DNA of 64,000 nucleotides, from contig NC_071342.1 of NCBI RefSeq assembly GCF_027744825.2, forward strand, positions 7,707,501-7,771,500, read 5' to 3'. The stretch's first letter is position 1. Each line of letters opens with the position of its first letter. The position numbers were made by a program, and so were the translations under genes. The notes below the pieces were generated by a model. It worked only from the letters and a program-made list of their open reading frames with translations, searched no databases and had not been told where the DNA came from. This DNA is from Synchiropus splendidus. Its lineage: Eukaryota; Chordata; Actinopteri; Syngnathiformes; Callionymidae. Below are positions 57,912 through 64,000 of this stretch, piece by piece.

Positions 57912-60639
57912 AATCTCTTCATAGTTACAAATGTTTGAATCACATTTCCGTTTTTATATTCAAAGCATCCATGTAACTATGGCTGGCTGTGCTTCTCAGT
58001 TGGATTCAGAAACTGTCGTCTACGTTTGATCCTTCCTCAGAGTAACCTGGGTTCTTGTTCACAAGTGAGGGACGGGCTGAGTGTGATTTACCATCAGATC
58101 ATCTGTCCTATACCCTTGCCTTTGGTCTCTAGCTTTCAGTAGCAAGCAAAAGATTAAGATACAAGTGGCTAAAATCACTTTTCCCTGGAGGGTGTCTGGG
58201 CTCTCCCTTTAAAGATATGGATGAAAGCTTAGCCATCCTTAAGATGCTCAAAGTACAATCCACTTCACCCAGTCTGGAGGCCTGGTGGACATTGCCCTGG
58301 TGAAGTGTCCAACTGAAAGAGCAGAGCAGGGGACTCATTTAGGTGTTGGGTGTCCATGGATGGTCTTGGTGTCCACCCCGAGGAGCTTGAGGAATTGCAT
58401 TCTCTTTTGCTGCCTCTCCTTTGGGAAGAAATGGATAGGTAAAACTGTGCACCTGCTCAATATATGTATGACTAAAAACAGATATTCAATGGGATGATAA
58501 CATGGCGGGTGGTAAGGGACGACCCTGATGGACAAAGGAAGCACAAAGGTCATGCCTACTTTGTTCACTTTTCAGACAAACAACAGCATATCTCCACTCT
58601 CCAGCAGCATGGGAGAACAGGCTACACAAATAGCTGAAGATAGACAGAAAATGAATGAGGGATGAGGTCAGAATTAGTGGGTGAGCGAGAGGATGTATTG
58701 GTCGTGTTAGTTGGAGGGATCAGCCGCCAGTCTTAAGTGTTATCCAAAGGCAATCCTTGATTGATTTCAAAGACCTTTTCTACTTCTGTATTATTAATGG
58801 CTAATTTCAGGAGCAACAGTTACTGATGTGGAAAACTCTACGAAAACATCCGAAAGAGACGTCTGCTTAAGTTAATGGTTGGAGCAAACAAATGGCAAAA
58901 AGTTTTACTTCTGTTAAAAACCATCTTGCACTGGTGGTCTGCTGTCATACTAATGGTAGTCAATAACAAGAGCTGCGATGTGCAGCTTCCAGACATCAAT
59001 CTGGGTCAGACTACTTTCACTTTTCTTGGACTATTGTCCTTTACTCCGATGACCTGTGTACAGATGACCTCTCTCGTCCCTTACAAAAGTTAATTTCTTT
59101 GTGTTTTATCGATCGGGGGAAGGTCCAGATCGTGCCAAGAAAAGGTCTGGAGGGTTTCGGACACAACAGATTGTGCAGGGGTAAAGGTTAAGGCCATGAG
59201 TGTCTGTGGAGGCCCAGACAAGGGTCAGTAGGTCTCAGTCAGGGTCAGGACCCCCAGATGACTCCGAGTCTGTCCTCGCGGTCCGGTGTTTCCACTGCCA
59301 AGGTGGGATCCTCTTCTCCCGTCCTCTCTGGTAACAGGACTCTATATTAAAAGGACATCAACTAAATTAATAGCTGTCTTGAACAGCTTGGAATCACTTT
59401 GGCGCCTCGAGTCTTTGACATGGCAGCTGCAGCAGGGACTGATTCAAAGTTGTGTTGACATGACTTTGCTGTTGCACAATGTGGCAAAAAAGATAACAAA
59501 CTTAACTTATTAGATTTGGAAAATGATGTCGACTGAAAACTCAGGTAACTTTGGAAGTCAAACTGCTCGATTCATCAGCACACAGAGATCTTGCACTACA
59601 TTACTTCAGAAACACCACTTATATATCTGCAAACACAACATTCCTCAAAAGCAAATGTGCCCTTATATCCTGAAGTTACTTTGTCAGACAGCGGTTCCTT
59701 CATTTAAATCCATGGAATCAACATTTGAAATGAAGCATATGGATACAAGCTTCAGCAGACCTGTGTAACGTGTGGCACATGTGTTTATAAGGCCCTCACG
59801 ACGTCTATGTGAAACTCAATACAGTATGTATAAATGTTGCTGTTTTAGGTTCTGTTTCCAGTTTCTGTTGTAATATTGAAATTGCCCTGCCTTTAGTAGA
59901 ATGGCACAACAACCAACTTTGAAGTCTACAGCTTCCTTTCCTCAGTCAGATCCATGACTTTTTCTCAGATTTTCTTCTGACCTATGGAATGGAAAACAAT
60001 GAGAACAATTTGCTGTACTGTACTTCTCTTGTTCCGGTGCGAGCGTGTTCTGTGGTGAAGCAGAAGAAGATGGAACGGGCAGCAATGACTGACAAGAAAG
60101 ATCTGTTACACAAGAATATCAGACAGAATGGAAGCTTTATAGGATGCCAACAAAAAGACAGGCCACAGTAGATATTACAGTATGTGATACTTGGTGTGCT
60201 ACTATAGGATATCAGAGGGACAGCTCAGCAAGGAGAAGTTCAGGGGGCGCATTCTAGTGTAGAAGAATGTTGTCGATACCAGGAAAATGGGAAGAAAACT
60301 AATCATGTATAGAGTGTAAAAGTATACAAGGTATGAAAGGGGAACATATACAGGATAGCTAAAGATGGAGGAAGCTAACTTGCAAACAAGTAAATTTAAA
60401 CACATAAATCCAAGCATTGCTGTCAGCATTTCATATTTGGAATTTTTCCAAATTTAGATAGAAAATAGTAATATAGTAATAAGTAATTTGAATATAATTA
60501 CAGATATTATTGTTTTATAGCCCAACAGAAAGACGCCAATCATACCAGTTAGATTAATAAATAAATGAATTACAGTTTGAGTCTAACAAGTGAGAGGCAA
60601 GCTGTACTTATCCATCCAAAAAGAAAAAAGTTGTTTCAC
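57912..60639. other. Intergenic, no gene recognised
   Basis: Unique sequence with moderate GC at 59100-59340. Short frames only (up to about 81 codons), with no recognised domain. AT-rich at 60420-60580. Confidence 0.45.
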
Positions 60640-61390
60640 TCTCAGCTGGTGCGGTAAACACTACAGAAAGCAATGTGTTCCAACGCCCTGTCGTTCTTTT
60701 CATTTCTTCATGACTATTTTATGTACGGGTATGATGAACTCTCACTTGCCAGCCGCTCTGTCGGGGGGGCCGCCGACGCAGACTTAGTTTTCTGTCATTT
60801 AAAGTTTTTCGCTTCCATTTACCCGACTTTTAATTTAGCGTATAATGATCCCATTATATCAGCATCCATCTGGATGTTCTGTTGGGAGCGGTTAATGCTC
60901 TGTTGCTTTTTGGCAGCCAACTCCTCGGCGCCTGCGCTGGCAACAGATGCTCTGAAAGCAATAGATAAATTTGCTCCCAAAATCACAGCAATCACGCACA
61001 TGTCCAGAATAAATGTTGCTGCTTGCTCTCAACTGTCCCGGGTGTTGCTGCAGGTTTTGAGCGCCATGAAATCACATTATATCGCACCTCATCAATACTT
61101 TAGTGCTATAATCAAATATGTTTTTTGGCTTGTGTCGGTTATGGGCTTATTCAGTCATGGCAGGAACTTTCCCTCTGTTCAGTTATCATCCCTGCAATTT
61201 AACTGTAAAACAGGGAAGGAAATACAGGGGGCTGTATCACCCCAATGGATTTCAATTTTTCATATCATTACTTTTCAATTCCTGGGTGTAAAACTTTACT
61301 GGCTAACTGAGCAAGGCAGAAGGGGTGTGTCGAAAAGAGCACACAGACTTGGTCCTTTCCATTTGGCTTCTCCATGTAGGTAAATTATTC
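60640..61390. promoter_or_regulatory. Candidate conserved noncoding element with a long stop-free frame
   Basis: Unique block. 60780-61120 carries enhancer-like words (TTTTAATTTAGCGTATAATGATCC, CATCCATCTGGATG, GCGGTTAATGC, GATAAATTTGC). The + frame 60673-61383 is open for 236 codons, the longest in the window, encoding a Cys/Ser/Ala-rich, partly hydrophobic sequence with no domain I recognise. Another 60-codon frame is open on the minus strand at 60819-61001. A regulatory element is my first reading; an unrecognised coding exon is possible. Confidence 0.35.
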
Positions 61391-61412
61391 ATGCCAGGGG
61401 TGTCTGAGTTTA
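61391..61412. mobile_element. Possible hAT-like terminus
   Basis: CCAGGGGTGTCTGAGTTTAAG resembles the CAGGGGTGTCAAACTCA 5' terminus of vertebrate hAT elements. No body or opposite end was recognised downstream. Confidence 0.2.
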
Positions 61413-61667
61413 AGCGCTCCTGTTCAGCAAGAAGTTAGAACTACCAAGATGGTTGAAGCTAAATAACACCATCAAAGGCTGCTATCAGCAACTGTATAGG
61501 TCAACTGTTGATTGATGCTTTTCCTGACATAACTAGAAATGATAGCCGATGGTCGTTGTCCATAAAACCTGACACATTTCTAGCCGTCCCTGTTGTCTTT
61601 TTACCATGAGCAGCTTTAGTCGCAGTTAGCTAGTCTACCTGAAACAAGCGCCGTCTTGAAGTCTAAA

Positions 61668-62074
61668 GGTCCATTTGTGCAGCCTTTATGTACGAAAACT
61701 TACCTGTCTTTTTCAAGCGATGTTACTGTCACTGGTCACAATCTTCCATGTGCTCTTTGTCTTGGAAATGCTGTTCACCAATATATATCCACCAGGGGGA
61801 GCAGCCCACGGTCAAAAGTTCATGACGACAACAAACCCCAGCACAAGCGACAGCGACAGTGGCAGAAGTATTGTACCTCTTGATGAGAATTTCCTCCATT
61901 GTTATGTCTTCTTTGTGTCTTATTAGAGCCACGTATGGAGTCGTGACAGCAACACTGCCCCCCACGCTTTCCAGTGGTACTGCTCCATTTGGCCCGCAAC
62001 CGTCAGCTTTGAGAAAATGTGCAGAAATACAGACAAAATGAACGCAGGACACAGACATAAGGCATAAATGGGCC
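61668..62074. mobile_element. Dispersed repeat family A, copy 3 (most complete)
   Basis: The left end GGTCCATTTGTGC and the reverse complement of the right end (GGCCCATTTATGC) match at 11 of 13 bases. TAAA flanks both sides (61664-61667 and 62075-62078) as a likely target-site duplication. The 407-base body is homologous to the copies at 50230 and 16847. Frames in different copies do not agree, so it is best read as a non-autonomous DNA transposon. A PIF/Harbinger type is conceivable from the short target site, but I cannot confirm it. Confidence 0.7.
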
Positions 62075-62078
62075 TAAA

Positions 62079-62369
62079 CCCTGGGCTCACATCCAAAGCA
62101 GTCGCGGTTTCCGCATTGCGTTGTACCACGAGAAGCACTGAGACTTCTAATGCCACCATGATGCAGATGACGAATTTAAAGCGAGCAAAACAAGTGAAGC
62201 ACTGCCGCAATGCTGTCTACTTTACCAACTAAACGTTCCCCTCCTGCTCTTAAACCAGGCCCTACATACGTCCTTACTATCCCAAACAAGCGCATCAGTG
62301 TTTCACTCATCCTCTCGCCACTGCACAACAATGAACAGTAAATCTTTGTGTAAACCACGGCGCAGTGTT
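62079..62369. other. Intergenic, no gene recognised
   Basis: Unique sequence with no recognised feature. Confidence 0.45.
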
Positions 62370-62680
62370 TTGGTCACTAATTAAATCTATTTAAATGAAC
62401 TATTTCCTCCTCCGATAATGACTGATTAGACACGCTCTCTCACACTCTCACAGCCTTTTAATCCTCTCCGCTTCATTTATGGTCATGCCAACTTTCTCTC
62501 CCAGAAATGCTTGTGATTAATCCTCTCTTGTTTTGAATCACAATTGCACTGGCTGCCTGCACTTTAAAGCACTCATTCATTTCCTATTAGATTGGTGGGC
62601 TCATTTGCTCCAGCGCCGTTTGCTTCTGTAGCACTTAGTGTTTAATGTGCTAATTGGCAGCACAGAACAACGAACCTCAA
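62370..62680. promoter_or_regulatory. Strong candidate conserved noncoding element
   Basis: TCACTAATTAAATCTATTTAAATG near 62375, AATGACTGATTAGAC near 62417, CTTTTAATCC near 62455, CTTGTGATTAATCC near 62510, GAATCACAATTGCAC near 62536 and TTTAATGTGCTAATTGGCAGC near 62641 occur within 300 bases of unique sequence. The texture is that of a developmental enhancer. Confidence 0.4.
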
Positions 62681-64000
62681 ATGAGAGAGGAAAAGTTATT
62701 CAACTGTCACGTTTGCATCATTTATCCTAGGATGGTTAAGTTTGACAATAATCGAGTAATTGCTGTCGGTGTCAGCGAGAATAAGGTGAGTTGTCTGGTT
62801 CTGAAGAGTCTGTGTGTCATTAGTTTTTATAATATTCCATCAAGGCCTCGACACTGCACATCATTTTGTAAACATTTGCTTTACAGTCTGGAACCATTTA
62901 CCTGAGGCTGATGCATCGATGACAGAATGAGTTGACATTGTCTTTCGCTACTTTTGGCAGTTTAACTCATGAAATATTTTGGCTATCAGTCGGAATTAGT
63001 CTTTGTGGATATAGGTTGAAATAAAAAGGAACTTTTATATTACTTACCATTTTTAATTAAGATTGTTTTTTCCACTATTTCATTCATTCTTTTTTTTTCC
63101 AGACTCCTGGAAGACTTCCAGACTATTTCTAGTATGTCATGGCATGTCAAAAAGGGTCATAATTGGACATTATATAAGGGACATTGTATGTTTTTGAAGT
63201 CTTATAATATGTTTTAAAAATAAAGTCAATCTAAGCATGTGCTTCGTGTGTTTGCCGTATCTCGGGTTCAGGAACTTAACTCAAGGAATAATTGAGAGGG
63301 CTATATAGCACCATGAAGAGGCCTTTCCCACTTTCAGAAACCTAGTGCTTTCTATCAAACCAACCAAGTTTAACCATTCAAGTTTAATAGCAACTAAAGT
63401 GGGAGGGTGCTATAAAGTGCTACTCAGGTGGAAGTAAACCTAATAAACTGAATGTATATTTGAAGATGAGGACACATAGCTGACAGTTTTATCGAAGGCA
63501 TCTGGTCTGTCACAAGTGCAAGCCGGTATATTTCGCGGGTGTGACTGCAGAATACAACGTGCCACCGATGATGCCACAGTTCACCAGCGTGACGCTTGTT
63601 CCAGTTCCAGTTTTCAATCACTTGTCTTGAAAAAACCCTGTCTTGAACATGGCCGCCATTTCAAAACTGCGTTCAGTCACCGGATCCAGCACTGTTATAC
63701 CATGAAAGGTTTCCTAGAAAACCCACAATTGCCACCTGCTGGGTTCTGACCAGCTCGTAACACCACGATTGGACTCTAAAACTGAACAGGTGACATGATA
63801 GCTGTACAGTTATCATGTCATTCATGTAAGGAGCTCACAACCCACCTCCTCACCAACTCCCCTTATTTGACCATCAGTGTCACTTATGAGAATGTAATGT
63901 CATGTAATGATTTTATGCAACCAAGTTACAGACTTTTTTAAACTTGTCAAAATGGTAAAGGAGAAAAAAGCGGGCACTGTATTACTGCAGTGAGGTGTGG
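62681..64000. other. Intergenic, no gene recognised
   Basis: Unique and AT-rich sequence to the window end, with short frames only. It contains the near-palindrome at 63791-63820. Confidence 0.45.
63791..63820. repeat. 30-base near-perfect palindrome
   Basis: The TGACATGATA arm at 63791-63800 is the reverse complement of 63811-63820. The centre GCTGTACAGT is itself nearly self-complementary, leaving a single mismatched pair across 30 bases. Confidence 0.75.

Noticed and set aside
61668..62074. Firm assignment of family A to PIF/Harbinger
   Set aside because: Only a short target-site duplication hints at it; no transposase or diagnostic terminus could be confirmed by reading.
1..64000. Bacterial-type operons, phage or toxin-antitoxin systems
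   Set aside because: No ribosome-binding-site-led frames of gene length exist. Composition, microsatellites and LINE/DNA transposon remains point to a fish nuclear genome.

Overview
The window looks like nuclear DNA from a bony fish, probably a percomorph teleost. I read it as a 64 kb gene desert. The base composition is moderately AT-rich. There are di- and tetranucleotide microsatellites of vertebrate type (TA, GT, GATA/GACA, TCTA), a decayed LINE reverse transcriptase, and several short terminal-inverted-repeat (TIR) elements of the kind common in fish. I found no bacterial, phage or organellar organisation. No open frame has a recognisable cellular protein domain, and I saw no tRNA, rRNA or known microRNA.

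Most of the window is unique sequence. Blocks of 200-1000 bases of balanced, non-repetitive sequence are dense in homeodomain (TAATTA/TTAATG), SOX, POU-octamer, FOX and E-box-like motifs. They alternate with AT-rich or repeat-derived spacers. This texture is typical of the conserved noncoding elements (CNEs) that surround developmental transcription-factor genes. I cannot align genomes here, so every CNE call is a candidate, and I cannot name the target gene. The best blocks are near 7.8-8.4, 9.8-10.5, 17.4-18.0, 20.7-21.3, 23.5-24.2, 26.5-26.9, 28.5-29.3, 31.1-32.3, 37.4-38.5, 42.4-43.2, 44.4-45.6, 52.7-53.4, 60.6-61.2 and 62.4-62.7 kb.

Repeats by region: a TIR element and a nested palindromic repeat, followed by a dispersed-repeat copy, at 15.8-17.2 kb; a diverged tandem array at 18.3-19.3 kb; a TIR element at 21.7-22.2 kb; a dispersed family with copies at 25.5 and 40.8 kb; a purine-rich repeat-like tract at 41.8-42.4 kb; a 390-base GACA/GATA compound array at 43.4-43.8 kb; a broken LINE on the minus strand at 47.6-48.5 kb; further copies of the 17 kb repeat at 50.2 and 61.7 kb; and a long-TIR element at 57.6-57.9 kb. 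Three or four scraps resemble hAT transposon ends.

There is no operon-like gene set. The most notable observations are the nested palindrome at 16.1-16.8 kb, the three-copy TIR family, the diverged tandem duplication, a SOX-POU composite-like site at 29.07 kb, a homeodomain-site cluster at 37.5 kb, and an unusually long stop-free frame at 60.7-61.4 kb.
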